This document shows positions 46,862-56,745 of a DNA stretch of 64,000 nt, in pieces. The stretch lies in contig NZ_JAUCBR010000004.1 of assembly GCF_034676725.1 (NCBI RefSeq), positions 2,742,001 through 2,806,000 on the forward strand. The letters are read 5' to 3'. The stretch comes from Denitromonas sp. Lineage in GTDB: Bacteria > Pseudomonadota > Gammaproteobacteria > Burkholderiales > Rhodocyclaceae. The first letter of the stretch is position 1; every line of letters starts with the position of its first letter. A program made the position numbers and the translations under genes. The notes below the pieces were generated by a model. The model was given only the letters and a program-made list of their open reading frames with translations. It made no database searches and had not been told where the DNA came from.

Positions 46862-48928
46862 TCAGTTCGGGATCATCACCGTGCCGTGGCTGACCGCGAT
46901 CCGGTCGGCGGCAGCCGGGTGCATCTGGATCGGCGGCAGGTTGCCCAGAGTGATCGCCGGCGCGGCCCCTGGCGCACCGCCACGCGGGATGGTGCGGACC
47001 ACTTGCGAGGGCGGCAGGGCGGCGCCTTCGGTGAGGTGCTTCCACATCATGTCGAGCGCGACGCCACCGTAGTAGTGCAGCGGGATGAAGCGGGTGTCGT
47101 AGCCGGGGAAGGGCAGGAAGGCTTCGAAGTGCTGGGCGTTGGTGACCTCGATGTAGCTCAGCTGGCTGCGCTTGCCTTCGGTCAGGTTATTCACGCCGAG
47201 ATAGGGGCGCGAGGTGTGGTTGACCGGCACCAGCGCGTCCGCCCGGCCATGCACGATCAGCGTCGGCTTGCCGTGCAGGCGGCCGTTGACCTCGGTCTGC
47301 GCGATGCTGTGGCGGACCCGCTTTTCATCGAGCAGTTCGCGCAGGCAGCGTGCGCCGTCCCAGTAGTAGTCGGCCAGACCGGTGCTGGTGGAGACGGCGA
47401 GGGCTTCGCGGATCGGGCCGTTGGCGGCGTCTTCGGCGATCAGGTTGATGCCGGTCGACGGCGGCACGCCGTTGTTCAGGCTCCACAGCGTGGGCATGGG
47501 GCTGGCGGCCGGTGCGGCGGGCAGGCCGGCGGCGTCGGTGGTGCCCATGGAGTAGCCGCACAGGTTGGCGGTGACCGGTGCGCGCATGAAGGCATTGGCG
47601 TAGGTCAGGCTGACGGCGGTGCTCACCGCGAAGCCGAAGTGCGAGGCGTGCAGCAGGTTGCTGTCAGCCTCCCAGCCATGGGCTTGCAGCTTGGCCAGCG
47701 CATTCTCGGCTTGCTCGATCAGGGTGTTGCCCGAGATCTCGCCGGCGGCGACCAGGGCAGTGCAGCGGTTGGCGCCAAAGGCCGGGACGACGAAGCTCAC
47801 GAAGGGGCTGGCGGCGACGGAGGGGGCCAGCGCGGCGCAGGGCTGCACCAGGTTGGCGTAGGTGGTGTAGTCATACAGCGGCAGACCGGTGGCGGGCACG
47901 GGCGTGCCGCCGCGCTTGACGGTGACGCCACGGCGCATGTCGACGTTGATCTGCGGCTCCTGCGCGACCACGGCGTCGATCAGGCCGCGGCGGTCGGCCT
48001 CGGCGGCCGCAATGACCGCGCCGCCGCCGTTGGACACGCTGGCGGCGATGACCAGAGTGTTCTGCGGGCGATAGCCGGTGTGCTTGCCACGATGGTGCCG
48101 GCTACGTTCGGGTTGGTGGTAGCGGTTGAGCACATCGAAGGCGAACTCGATGCCGGCCAGGGTGGCTTCGCCCCAGGCGCGTTCGGGGTTGTCCTGCGAG
48201 TGGGCGTGCTTCATGGCGTAGCGGTTGGGGTGCTGCGCGATGTAGGCCTGGCGGGCGGGTTCGCTGATTTCGGCGCGGAAGAGGGCGCTGCGGCGAGCGT
48301 CCTGAGCGTCGGCCAGGGTGCCGTCGGGCAGGGTGACGGTGTTGGTGTCCAGCTCATGGCCGCCGGCGCCGGTGCCCTTGTCGGTGTAGGCCACGGCGCA
48401 GCCGCGCTTGAGCGCCCATTCGCCGGTGGTGCCGATGGCGCCGTAGATGCCGCGCGAACCGCTCGACGGGGCGGCGACGATGCACGGTTGCTCGGGGTTG
48501 AAGTGCGCGGGCACCTGCACCAGCAGGGTCACGCTTTTGACGCCGCGAATGTTCTGGCTGGTGCGGTACTCGGTGCCGGGGATGAGGCCTTCGCCGAGGG
48601 TGTCGTTGCCGTCGAGGTCGATGTTGGGGCCAAACAGCCGGCCGTAGCCGCCATTGCTGGTGGTGTCGATGAGGGCGCGATAGTTGGCCCAGATGTTGAG
48701 GCGGCGCAGCTCGGCGGCGGTGGGCGCGAGCGGGTTGGCAATGGCGGGCGCGACGGCCGAGGCCAGACCGCTCTTGCCCAGCCCGGCGCTGAGCAGGTCG
48801 TCGTTGCCGTCATGGGTGGTGATGGTGATTTGGTGGTGGCCGCCTCCGGGTAAACCCGAAGTGGCCGGGGCGAGGCCCGGCGCGAGCAGCAGCGCCCCCG
48901 TCAGACCGAACAGCAGTTCGTGTTTCAT
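46862..48928 (-). CDS. D-(-)-3-hydroxybutyrate oligomer hydrolase
   Basis: 688 aa. Matches the extracellular/periplasmic 3HB-oligomer hydrolase family, which degrades soluble products of PHB breakdown. It has a signal peptide (residues about 5-22), an alpha/beta-hydrolase nucleophile motif in ASVSNGGGAVIAAAEAD, conserved CIVAAPSSGSRGIYGAIGTTGEW, and GKPTLIVHGRADALVPVNHTSRPY. ATG 48928 follows AAGGAGGAGAC. Links functionally to phaC at 13.8 kb. The 175-base gap to the next gene shows no named element. Confidence 0.88.
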   Translation of the reverse strand: MKHELLFGLTGALLLAPGLAPATSGLPGGGHHQITITTHDGNDDLLSAGLGKSGLASAVAPAIANPLAPTAAELRRLNIWANYRALIDTTSNGGYGRLFGPNIDLDGNDTLGEGLIPGTEYRTSQNIRGVKSVTLLVQVPAHFNPEQPCIVAAPSSGSRGIYGAIGTTGEWALKRGCAVAYTDKGTGAGGHELDTNTVTLPDGTLADAQDARRSALFRAEISEPARQAYIAQHPNRYAMKHAHSQDNPERAWGEATLAGIEFAFDVLNRYHQPERSRHHRGKHTGYRPQNTLVIAASVSNGGGAVIAAAEADRRGLIDAVVAQEPQINVDMRRGVTVKRGGTPVPATGLPLYDYTTYANLVQPCAALAPSVAASPFVSFVVPAFGANRCTALVAAGEISGNTLIEQAENALAKLQAHGWEADSNLLHASHFGFAVSTAVSLTYANAFMRAPVTANLCGYSMGTTDAAGLPAAPAASPMPTLWSLNNGVPPSTGINLIAEDAANGPIREALAVSTSTGLADYYWDGARCLRELLDEKRVRHSIAQTEVNGRLHGKPTLIVHGRADALVPVNHTSRPYLGVNNLTEGKRSQLSYIEVTNAQHFEAFLPFPGYDTRFIPLHYYGGVALDMMWKHLTEGAALPPSQVVRTIPRGGAPGAAPAITLGNLPPIQMHPAAADRIAVSHGTVMIPN

Positions 48929-49103
48929 GTCTCCTCCTTGCATGGGTGTGTCGGCATGTCGTTGTATTTTCTGCCGGCCTGCCGTGCGATCGGGCAAACC
49001 CGCATTGAGTGCAGTACCGGCCGGTCTAAGCTACGCCTAAACGCCGGGCGAATACATCATGCAGATGCATGAGATGCGGGGCCGGCGCGGGGAGAAAAGC
49101 GGC

Positions 49104-49817
49104 ATGACAAATCATGACAAGCGTCTGCTCTCGTTGATGGAACTGGGGCGCACCGGCAATCGTTCCGAGTACCGGCGCGAGGCGCTCGCCTGGCTCGACC
49201 GCCAGCTTGGCTTCGATGGCGTGGTGTGGGGCGAGGGGCGCCAGCATGCCGATGGCGTGGTGCATATCCACAGCGCCGAGCTGCGCGGGCGCTCGGAGCG
49301 CATCCTGGCCGACTACGGCGCGGTGGCGCATCTCGACCCGGTGGCCCGGCGTTTTGCCCGCCAGCCGCGCAGCTTGCAGAACGTGGTGGTCGAGCGCGAC
49401 CTGTCGGCCGGAGATACCGCCGCCGTGGGCGAGTGCCTGCGCTCGCATGACGTCGGCCAGCTGATGCTGTGCGGCGTGCGCAGCAGTGACACCGGCGGCC
49501 TGCGCTGGCTCACGCTCTACCGCGAGGATCGCAGCCGGCCGTTCACGCGGGCGCAGACCGAGCAGGCGGCCTTCGCCATTCCCTTCGTGCTGCTGGCCGA
49601 ACCCGACGCGCCGCCCGAGCCGGCGCCGCGCGTCACCGACCTGCTCACCGCGCGCGAGCACGAGGTGGCCTGGGCCTACGCCGAGGGGGCGGACTACAAG
49701 ACCATCGCGCAACAGCTGGCGGTGTCGCCCGCCACGGTGCGCACCCACCTGCAGAGCAGCTTCCGCAAGCTCGAGGTGCACAACAAGATCGCCCTGCGCG
49801 CGCGCCTGCTGGGCTGA
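49104..49817 (+). CDS. LuxR-family transcription regulator
   Basis: 237 aa. A non-conserved N-terminal sensor region (about 160 aa, GAF-like in length, no REC domain or acyl-homoserine-lactone motif) precedes a C-terminal LuxR HTH: LLTAREHEVAWAYAEGADYKTIAQQLAVSPATVRTHLQSSFRKL. Start at ATG 49104 with GGGGAG upstream; ATG 49059 is possible. Divergent from the 3HB-oligomer hydrolase, so it may regulate it; that is inference. Confidence 0.85.
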   Translation: MTNHDKRLLSLMELGRTGNRSEYRREALAWLDRQLGFDGVVWGEGRQHADGVVHIHSAELRGRSERILADYGAVAHLDPVARRFARQPRSLQNVVVERDLSAGDTAAVGECLRSHDVGQLMLCGVRSSDTGGLRWLTLYREDRSRPFTRAQTEQAAFAIPFVLLAEPDAPPEPAPRVTDLLTAREHEVAWAYAEGADYKTIAQQLAVSPATVRTHLQSSFRKLEVHNKIALRARLLG

Positions 49818-49827
49818 GGCCGGACGC

Positions 49828-49860
49828 AAAAAAGCCCGGCAGGCGCGAACCTGCCGGGCT
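49828..49860 (-). terminator. Intrinsic terminator, mainly for phoX
   Basis: AGCCCGGCAGG and CCTGCCGGGCT form an 11-bp stem with a six-base loop. The T tract (TTTTTT) lies on the minus-strand side, after phoX; the convergent LuxR gene also ends here. Confidence 0.9.
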
Positions 49861-49881
49861 GTGTCACGACGGACGCAGGGC

Positions 49882-51780
49882 TCAGGAGCCGATGATGCCG
49901 CCGTTCTTGCGGGTGATGACGATGGTGCAGTCGCGCGGCACGGTGACGCCGTCGAGCTCGGCCGGGAAGTTGGTGACCGTCGGGTCACCTTCGCCGGGGT
50001 GCTGGGTGTTGATGAACATGGTGCGGCGATCCGGCGTCACGGTGATGCCGGTGATCTCGTCACCGCTCACCCCGGTGAAGAGGCGGCGCAGCTCGCCGGT
50101 CATGGTGTCGGCCACCAGCATCTGGTTGTTCAGGCCGTCCTTCTGGCCGCCGTCGGTCTGGATGAACAGGCGGCCGTCCGGGTCGCCCCACAGGCCGTCC
50201 GGTGAGGCGAAGCTGTCTTCCGTACCGTGGGTGTCGGCGGCGATCAGGAAGATGTCCCAGGTGAAGGTGGTGCCCACGTGGTGGTCGGCATCGCGCCAGC
50301 GGATGATGTGGCCATCCGGGTTCGGCGCCATCGGGTTGGCGGCATCGGCCACGGTGCGGCGGCTGTTGTTGGTCAGCGTGCAGTACACATCGCCGTTGGG
50401 CGCCACGGTGGTCCATTCCGGGCGGTCCATCGGCGTGGCGCCGAGCACGTCGGCCGCCATGCGGGCGAAGGTCAGCACTTCGGCCTGATCGGCAAAGCGG
50501 GCGGCCAGCGCCGGGTTGTCGATGGTCAGTGCCAGCCACTCGCCGGTGCCGTCGTCATTGAATTTGGCGACATACAGCATGCCGTGGTCGAGCGGGCTCT
50601 TGCCGGCGCGGCGCATTTTCTTCCAGTTGTCTTCGGAGACGAACTTGTAGATGTAGTCGAAGCGTTCGTCGTCGCCCATGTAGGCCACCACGCGCTTGCC
50701 GCGCCCTTCGGTAATCGCCACGCCCTCGTGCTTGAAGCGGCCCAGCGCGGTGCGCTTGACCGGGGTTTGCGTGGCATCGAAGGGGTCGATCTCCACCACC
50801 CAGCCGAAGCGGTTTTCTTCGTTGCGATAGTCCTCGTCCGACAGGTCGAAGCGGCGGTCGAACAGGTGCCAGCCATAGCCGAAGCCGCCGGCCGAGAAGC
50901 CATAGCGCTTCTGCGCCTCGGTGGCGCTCCAGGCGCCGCTGGCGCCGAAGTAGCCGTTGAAGTTCTCTTCACAGGTGAGGTAGGTGCCCCACGGTGTGTG
51001 GCCGTTCGAGCAATTATTGACCGTACCCAGCGGGATGTTGCCGTTGGGGGTGTCGAGCAGCGCATGGCCGGCCACCGGGCCGCTGAAGGCCACCGGGGTG
51101 TTCACATGGATGCGGCGGGCGTTGTCGCTTTCCACCGCACGCCAGGTGCGGCCTTTTTTCTGGATCTCGACCACCGCCACGCCATGGGCGTGCTGCGACA
51201 CGCGCACATCCTCCAGGCTCTCCGGTGCGGCCTTGCCAAGCACATGCATGTTCTCGCCGAACTCGTGGTTGATGGCCAGCATGCCGTGACGGTTCTCGCC
51301 GCCGCGCCAGATGTCCTTGTGGCGGCCCCAATGGGCGCGGTCGTCATCGTCACGACAGCCCTTGTCTTCCATCGGGAAGAACCACATGCCGTCATGGCCG
51401 ATGCCGATCTGGCGCGCCTGGTCGGCCGCGGTCGGCGGCCACTGGTAGGCCGGGCCGCCCGGCTCCAGCGGCTCACCCCAGGGGATCAGCACCTGATATT
51501 CATAGTCCGACGAAATGGCCGGCCACGGCCCGTTGCCTTCGGCCACCGGCACCGGCGCAAAGCCGAGCAGGCGGCTCGGGCGGCGACCTCCGTGGCGAGT
51601 GGCGTCGTGGCGATCCTGGCCCCAGCCCTTCATGCCCGCCAGGGCCGGGGCGGAGAAAAAGCCCATGGCCGCACCCGCCAGGCCGCCGGCCAGCACCTTG
51701 CGGCGCTGCATGTTGACCTCAAGCACGTCCTCGAACGGACGGTTGCCGGAGTGGTTCGAAATGCCTTCATCGTGTTCCAT
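49882..51780 (-). CDS. phoX: PhoX-type alkaline phosphatase (DUF839)
   Basis: 632 aa. The N-terminus has the FEDVLEVN segment often preceding the PhoX Tat signal QRRKVLAGGLAGAAMGFF; export by Tat is expected. Hallmarks: LAINHEFGENMHVLG, GTVNNCSNGHTPWGTYLTCEENFNGYF, RFKHEGVAI, YMGDDERFDYIYKF and a late SPDGLWGDPDGRLFIQTDGG. PhoX enzymes are Ca/Fe-dependent phosphomonoesterases. Only a single PHO-box-like half (TTGTCAT) is visible upstream, which is weak evidence for PhoB control. Confidence 0.9.
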   Translation of the reverse strand: MEHDEGISNHSGNRPFEDVLEVNMQRRKVLAGGLAGAAMGFFSAPALAGMKGWGQDRHDATRHGGRRPSRLLGFAPVPVAEGNGPWPAISSDYEYQVLIPWGEPLEPGGPAYQWPPTAADQARQIGIGHDGMWFFPMEDKGCRDDDDRAHWGRHKDIWRGGENRHGMLAINHEFGENMHVLGKAAPESLEDVRVSQHAHGVAVVEIQKKGRTWRAVESDNARRIHVNTPVAFSGPVAGHALLDTPNGNIPLGTVNNCSNGHTPWGTYLTCEENFNGYFGASGAWSATEAQKRYGFSAGGFGYGWHLFDRRFDLSDEDYRNEENRFGWVVEIDPFDATQTPVKRTALGRFKHEGVAITEGRGKRVVAYMGDDERFDYIYKFVSEDNWKKMRRAGKSPLDHGMLYVAKFNDDGTGEWLALTIDNPALAARFADQAEVLTFARMAADVLGATPMDRPEWTTVAPNGDVYCTLTNNSRRTVADAANPMAPNPDGHIIRWRDADHHVGTTFTWDIFLIAADTHGTEDSFASPDGLWGDPDGRLFIQTDGGQKDGLNNQMLVADTMTGELRRLFTGVSGDEITGITVTPDRRTMFINTQHPGEGDPTVTNFPAELDGVTVPRDCTIVITRKNGGIIGS

Positions 51781-52192
51781 GGTCTAGCCCTCTGTCGTTA
51801 TTCGATCGCTCCGTCGGCACGGGCGCGGACATGACGCTAGCGGGGCAAGGTTACGAAAATTTGTTCGGTCAGATGACAAAGCGCGATCGGACAGGACGTC
51901 GGCATGGTCGATCCGCTGCGATCGGCGGCCTGCGCGGGCGCCGACGGCGGAGCCCTGCCCGGCCGGGGCGGCGAGTTCTTGCTCTGTGTCAAAAATATTT
52001 CGGGAATTCGCTTTAGAAGCGCAAGGCACCGTCGTAATGCCAGCGTAAGTGTCCCCCGATTTTCGGTCCCCGGGGGGCTGCGCCCCGATGTCTCGACGAC
52101 GGCTCCATGCAAAAGCAACGATCAAGGGCGGTGCGAATACAGCAGATCCGGCATGTGCCGCGGGCGCTGGCAGGGCGAAGGAGCGATGAAAA
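51781..52192. other. Divergent intergenic region phoX - tpsA
   Basis: 412 bases without a credible gene. It must hold the phoX and tpsA promoters. Visible: AT-rich segments around 51849-51865 and 51985-52000 and a GC-rich CCCCGGGGGGCTGCGCCCC stretch near 52069-52086 able to form a hairpin. No FNR box or riboswitch recognised. Confidence 0.5.
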
Positions 52193-54901
52193 ATGAAATC
52201 CCAAGGACTGAATCACTTCTATCGTGTCGTCTGGAATGCGGCGACCTCCGCCTGGCAGGCCGTCAGCGAGGCCGGCAACAGTCGGGGCAAGGGACGTGCG
52301 GGCAAGGCGGCACGCCACCTGCGCCGTGCCGCCGCTGTCTGCGGTGTGTGGCTGGCCGCGCCAGGCGCCCATGCCGTGCCGGGGGTGAGTGAGCTGCCGA
52401 GCGGTGGCGCGGTGGTCGACGGCAGCGCCACGATCGCCACCAGCGGCGCGCGCATGGATGTCACCCAGACCAGCACTCGTGCCGCGATCGACTGGGCCAC
52501 CTTCAACATCGGCAGCCAGGCGCATGTGCACTTTGCGCAGCCGGCCGGCGGCGCCGTGCTCAACCGTGTGCTGGACACCAACGCCAGCCAGATCTACGGG
52601 CGCCTGAGCGCGACCGGCCAGGTTTTTCTGGTGAACCCGCAGGGCGTCTATTTTGCGCCGGGGGCGCAGGTTGACGTTGGCGGTCTCGTTGCGTCGACAC
52701 TAAACATCGGCAACGCCGACTTCATGGCCGGCCGTTACGCCTTCGCCGGCGGCAGCTCCAATGCCATCATCAACCAGGCCAACATCACCGCCGCGCCGGG
52801 CGGCGCGATCGCGCTGATCGCCGCGCGCATCATCAACGACGGCACGCTCACCGCCCATGGCGGCGATGTGCTGCTTGGCGCTGGCGATACCGTGACGCTC
52901 GATCTGGGCGGGCCGGTCAAGCTGCAGGTGGCCAACGACACCGTCGAGACGCTGATCCACAACGGCGGCGCCATCCGCGCCGATGGCGGCCAGGTGCTGC
53001 TCACCTCGCAGGCCGCGGCCACGCTGGCCAGCAGCGTCATCAACAACACCGGGCTGATCGAGGCGCAGACGCTGACGACCGGCGAAACGGGCGAGATCGT
53101 CCTGTTTGCCCACGGCGGTGAGGCGCGTGTGGGCGGCACGCTCAAGGCCGAGGGCGGTTTCATCGAAACCTCGGGGGCGACCTTCGCGTTTTCCGACGGC
53201 GCCGTGATCAAGGCCGCGCAGTGGTTGATCGACCCGGTCAACATCACCATCGATACCGCGCTGGCCTCGGCCATTCAGGCGGCGCTGGGCGGCGGGAACG
53301 TGACGATCTCGACGGATGGCGGCAATACGCCGGATACCGCCAGCGGCCAAAGCGGCAGCGACGGCGACATCACCATCAATTCGGCCATCGCCTGGAGCGC
53401 CAACCGGCTGACCTTCCACGCCCACCGCAACATCAACGTCAACGCGACCCTCGATGCCACCGGCAGCGGCTCGCTGGCCTTCGCGTACGGGCAGGGCTCG
53501 GCGGACGGTACGGGCAGCGCGTACACCGTGGCCAATGGCGCGAAGATCTACATTCCGGCGGCGACGGCCTTTACCTGGACGAAGGGCTCGGGCGGCGCCA
53601 CGCGCAACCTGGTCTTCGACAACGGCAACCTGCGCTTCGGCAACGGTAGCCAGGCGTCCCTGAACAGCAACGGCCTGCTCGAGCAGCCGTGGTATTTCGA
53701 CAATACCTCCGAGATCGGCGGCGTAACCCGCAATGCCTGGTACAAGCTGACCTTCAGCAACTACGCGCTGAACATGGAGGTCGGCGCTGGCGGGGACGGC
53801 ACCAACAGCTGGAACCGCAACGGTAACTTGCTGGACAGCCAGAACAATCTGGCCGGCGCCATCTCCGATCGCCGCTTCGACATCTCCGGCTACCGGGAGG
53901 GCAGCGGCGTCATTGTGTCCAGCGTCACGCTGGGCTTCGTTGGCGGCGAGTCGGTCAAGGTGGACAACTCCTACACCCTGGCGGCGGGGTCGTCCTTCGT
54001 GAAGATCGACACGGCGCTCACCAACCTGGGCGGCGCGGCGGCGTCCAACCTGCGCCTGTGGGTCGGCACGCAGGACGACTATGTCGCCACGCGCGACTCG
54101 CAGTTCAAGTACAAGGGCAACCTGACCGAAAACGGCTTCGAGCTGATCACGGCGCAGACCGATCAGGCCAAGGCGCTCAAGGTCACCGAGTTCGATACCG
54201 GCGAGGGGGCCGCCATCCTCTTCTACTCCACCTCCGACGGCGCCGACACCTCGATTTCACACTGCTGCAGCTTCACCAACGCCACCGGCATCGATCCGCG
54301 CACCTCGTCGATCTGGCGCGGTCCGGAGGACGGCTCCTACGCGCTGTTCATCCGCCTGGCCGATCTGGCCACCGGTCAAACCGACGGCATGACCTGGTAC
54401 TACGCGGCGGCGCCGGCCAACCAGATCAACAGCGTCGTGACCCAGGTCGGGCAGTCGGCCGGCGTGACGCCGCCCCCGACCCCCGCGCCTGCGCCGGCGC
54501 CCGCCAACACCCAGCTCAGTACCGCCATCAAAACGGTACAGAACCTGCCGTTGCCGCTGGTGACCCACCCCGCGGCGGTAATGGGCACGCCGGCGCCCAC
54601 CGCGCCGCCACCGGTCACCGTGGTCAGCAACCAGCAGGGTACGCTGCCCGTGGTCGGCCTCTCCGGCGGGCTGGCCTTTGTGGCCGTACCGCAAGTGCCG
54701 AACGCGCCGGCCGGCAGCACCGCCGGGACAGCGGCGGGTGCTTCCAGTGGCGAGGCCTCCGCGCAGACGGCTGGCAACACCGGTTTGCCAACCGATGTCG
54801 GTGGTCGTGATCCGCAGGGCTTCATGAACGTGTTCGTGGTGGCCGGTGGGGTGCTACTGCCCGACGATGCGGCCGACACGCCCGCCGCGCAACACAACTG
54901 A
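52193..54901 (+). CDS. Two-partner secretion exoprotein TpsA (filamentous hemagglutinin N-terminal domain)
   Basis: 902 aa. An extended signal peptide (HFYRVVWNAATSAWQAVSE then a hydrophobic core ending AHA-VPG) is followed by the TPS domain with FNIGSQAHVHFAQP, VLDTNASQIYGRLSATGQVFLVNPQGVYFAPGA. Past residue about 440 the protein is not a repetitive beta-helix; instead a domain with LVFDNGNLRFGNG, NAWYKLTFSNYALNMEVG and LWVGTQDDYVATRDSQFKYKGN follows, then a PPPTPAPAPAPAN linker and a C-terminal segment. Function of the middle region unknown. AAGGAG precedes ATG 52193. Its transporter follows. Confidence 0.88.
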   Translation: MKSQGLNHFYRVVWNAATSAWQAVSEAGNSRGKGRAGKAARHLRRAAAVCGVWLAAPGAHAVPGVSELPSGGAVVDGSATIATSGARMDVTQTSTRAAIDWATFNIGSQAHVHFAQPAGGAVLNRVLDTNASQIYGRLSATGQVFLVNPQGVYFAPGAQVDVGGLVASTLNIGNADFMAGRYAFAGGSSNAIINQANITAAPGGAIALIAARIINDGTLTAHGGDVLLGAGDTVTLDLGGPVKLQVANDTVETLIHNGGAIRADGGQVLLTSQAAATLASSVINNTGLIEAQTLTTGETGEIVLFAHGGEARVGGTLKAEGGFIETSGATFAFSDGAVIKAAQWLIDPVNITIDTALASAIQAALGGGNVTISTDGGNTPDTASGQSGSDGDITINSAIAWSANRLTFHAHRNINVNATLDATGSGSLAFAYGQGSADGTGSAYTVANGAKIYIPAATAFTWTKGSGGATRNLVFDNGNLRFGNGSQASLNSNGLLEQPWYFDNTSEIGGVTRNAWYKLTFSNYALNMEVGAGGDGTNSWNRNGNLLDSQNNLAGAISDRRFDISGYREGSGVIVSSVTLGFVGGESVKVDNSYTLAAGSSFVKIDTALTNLGGAAASNLRLWVGTQDDYVATRDSQFKYKGNLTENGFELITAQTDQAKALKVTEFDTGEGAAILFYSTSDGADTSISHCCSFTNATGIDPRTSSIWRGPEDGSYALFIRLADLATGQTDGMTWYYAAAPANQINSVVTQVGQSAGVTPPPTPAPAPAPANTQLSTAIKTVQNLPLPLVTHPAAVMGTPAPTAPPPVTVVSNQQGTLPVVGLSGGLAFVAVPQVPNAPAGSTAGTAAGASSGEASAQTAGNTGLPTDVGGRDPQGFMNVFVVAGGVLLPDDAADTPAAQHN

Positions 54902-54939
54902 GCGGCCGCCCGATAAACCCGACCCAAGACACGACGCCC

Positions 54940-56601
54940 ATGAAAGCCACTTTTTGTCTGTCGACGCTGAGTCTCGCGCTCGCCACCTCCTTCCCCGTGC
55001 TGGCGCAGGTCGCGCCGGACGCCGGCCGCGTGCTGCAGCAGACCGCACCGACGCCCGAAGCCCCGCGCCCCGGCCCGGCCATCACCATCGAACCGCCGCC
55101 GTCGGCACCGACGCCGGCCGGCGGTGCCCAGGTTGAACTGCAGGCCGTCAGCTTTGGCGGCAACAGCCTGTTCAGCGAGGCCGAGCTGCGCGACGTGCTC
55201 GGCCCGGTCACCGGCAACACCTATGATCTGGCCGGCCTGCGTGTGCTGGCCCAGCGCATTCGCGACCACTATGCCGCCGCCGGCTACCCCTTTGCCCGTG
55301 CTTACCTGCCGCCGCAATCGATGGCCGATGGCCGCCTGCGCATCGAAGTGGTCGAAGGGCGCTACGGCAAGGTGCAGGCCGTCGGCGATCCGACGCTGAG
55401 CGCCGCGGCCGAGCGCTTTCTGGCGCCGCTCGAGCCGGGCGAGGTGATCCGCAGCGACCGGCTCGAGCGCACCACCTTGCTGTTCGACGACCTGCCGGGC
55501 GTCAAGGTGGCGCCCATCATCCGCCCTGGCCAGGAAGTCGGCACCGGTGACCTCGACGTGCGTGTCGAGCGCACGCCGGGCTTTGCCGGTGAGGTCGGCA
55601 TCGACAACCACGGCAACCGCTTCACCGGCGAGCACCGCCTGCGCGCCAACCTGCAGCTCGACAGCCCCTTCCTGCTCGGCGACCAGATCACCGCGCGGCT
55701 GATCTATTCGGACGAGAACCTGTGGCTGGGCAGCCTCGGCTACAGCCTGCCGCTGGGCGCCTCGGGCCTTCGCGGCAACATCGGCTATGCCCATACGTCC
55801 TACGAACTGGGCAAGAACTTCGCCAGCCTCGACGCCACCGGCACGGCCAAGGTCAGCAGCATCGGCGTCAGCTACCCGGTCATCCGCTCGCAGCGCACCA
55901 ACCTCACCGTGGCGGCCACCTACCAGCACAAGGCCCTCAACGACCGCCAGGGCCTGGCCGGCACCGACAACGACAAATCCAGCGAATCGCTCCCGCTGGC
56001 GCTGCAGTTCGACCACCGCGACGGTGTCGGCGGCGGTGGCATCTCCTACGGCGGCGTCAGCTATACCGCCGGCCGTCTCACGCTCGACGACACGCTCAAG
56101 GCCACCGACATTTCCAGCGGCACCGATGCGCGCGGCCATTTCGACAAGTGGAACCTCGACCTGGCCCGCGTGCAGGCGCTGCCGGTCGGCTTCACCCTGT
56201 TCGGCCGGGTGTCGGCGCAATGGGCGGGGCAGAACCTCGACTCGTCCGAGCGGCTCAGCCTCGGCGGCCCCAACGGTGTGCGCGCCTATCCCAACGGCGA
56301 GGGCAACGGCGACGAGGGCTGGCTGGCGCAGATCGAACTGCGCTATGCGCTCGGGGCGTTCAGCCCCTATCTTTTCCATGACGCCGGCCGAGTGACCATC
56401 AACGCTGATCCGGCTGGCATCACGCCGGCGGTGACCGACAACGACCGCCGTCTTGCCGGCTCGGGCGTCGGTGTGCGCTACCAGGCCAGCGGCTGGCGCG
56501 TGGATGCCAACCTCGCCTGGCGCACGCAGGGCGGTGCGCCGGAGTCCGACTCGGCCGAGCGCAACCCGCGCGCCTGGGTGACGGTGGGCTACGCGTTCTG
56601 A
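54940..56601 (+). CDS. TpsB outer-membrane transporter (ShlB/FhaC/HecB family)
   Basis: 553 aa. Signal peptide (cleavage near VLAQ), Pro-rich linker, POTRA_2 region with VSFGGNSLFSEAELRDVLGPVTG and a second POTRA, then a 16-strand barrel. LSLGGPNGVRAYPNGEGNGDEGW is the conserved loop-6 motif of Omp85-TpsB proteins, and the protein ends in ...WVTVGYAF with C-terminal Phe. It exports the upstream exoprotein; the genes are 38 bases apart. Confidence 0.93.
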   Translation: MKATFCLSTLSLALATSFPVLAQVAPDAGRVLQQTAPTPEAPRPGPAITIEPPPSAPTPAGGAQVELQAVSFGGNSLFSEAELRDVLGPVTGNTYDLAGLRVLAQRIRDHYAAAGYPFARAYLPPQSMADGRLRIEVVEGRYGKVQAVGDPTLSAAAERFLAPLEPGEVIRSDRLERTTLLFDDLPGVKVAPIIRPGQEVGTGDLDVRVERTPGFAGEVGIDNHGNRFTGEHRLRANLQLDSPFLLGDQITARLIYSDENLWLGSLGYSLPLGASGLRGNIGYAHTSYELGKNFASLDATGTAKVSSIGVSYPVIRSQRTNLTVAATYQHKALNDRQGLAGTDNDKSSESLPLALQFDHRDGVGGGGISYGGVSYTAGRLTLDDTLKATDISSGTDARGHFDKWNLDLARVQALPVGFTLFGRVSAQWAGQNLDSSERLSLGGPNGVRAYPNGEGNGDEGWLAQIELRYALGAFSPYLFHDAGRVTINADPAGITPAVTDNDRRLAGSGVGVRYQASGWRVDANLAWRTQGGAPESDSAERNPRAWVTVGYAF

Positions 56602-56745
56602 GCGAGCCGGTGGCGCGCTCGCCGAGGTTTTGCCACGGCGGGTGTGGACCGGCCACATGGGGCGCGTCGCGTGCGCGTTTGTACCGGGGTGTCCCGCGGC
56701 GGTAGCGCTATCTTGAGCGGATCGCTACCGCACCGAGACCTCACG

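Noticed and set aside
51860..51890. PHO box upstream of phoX
   Set aside because: Only one seven-base half (TTGTCAT) is present; the second direct repeat at the required spacing does not match.
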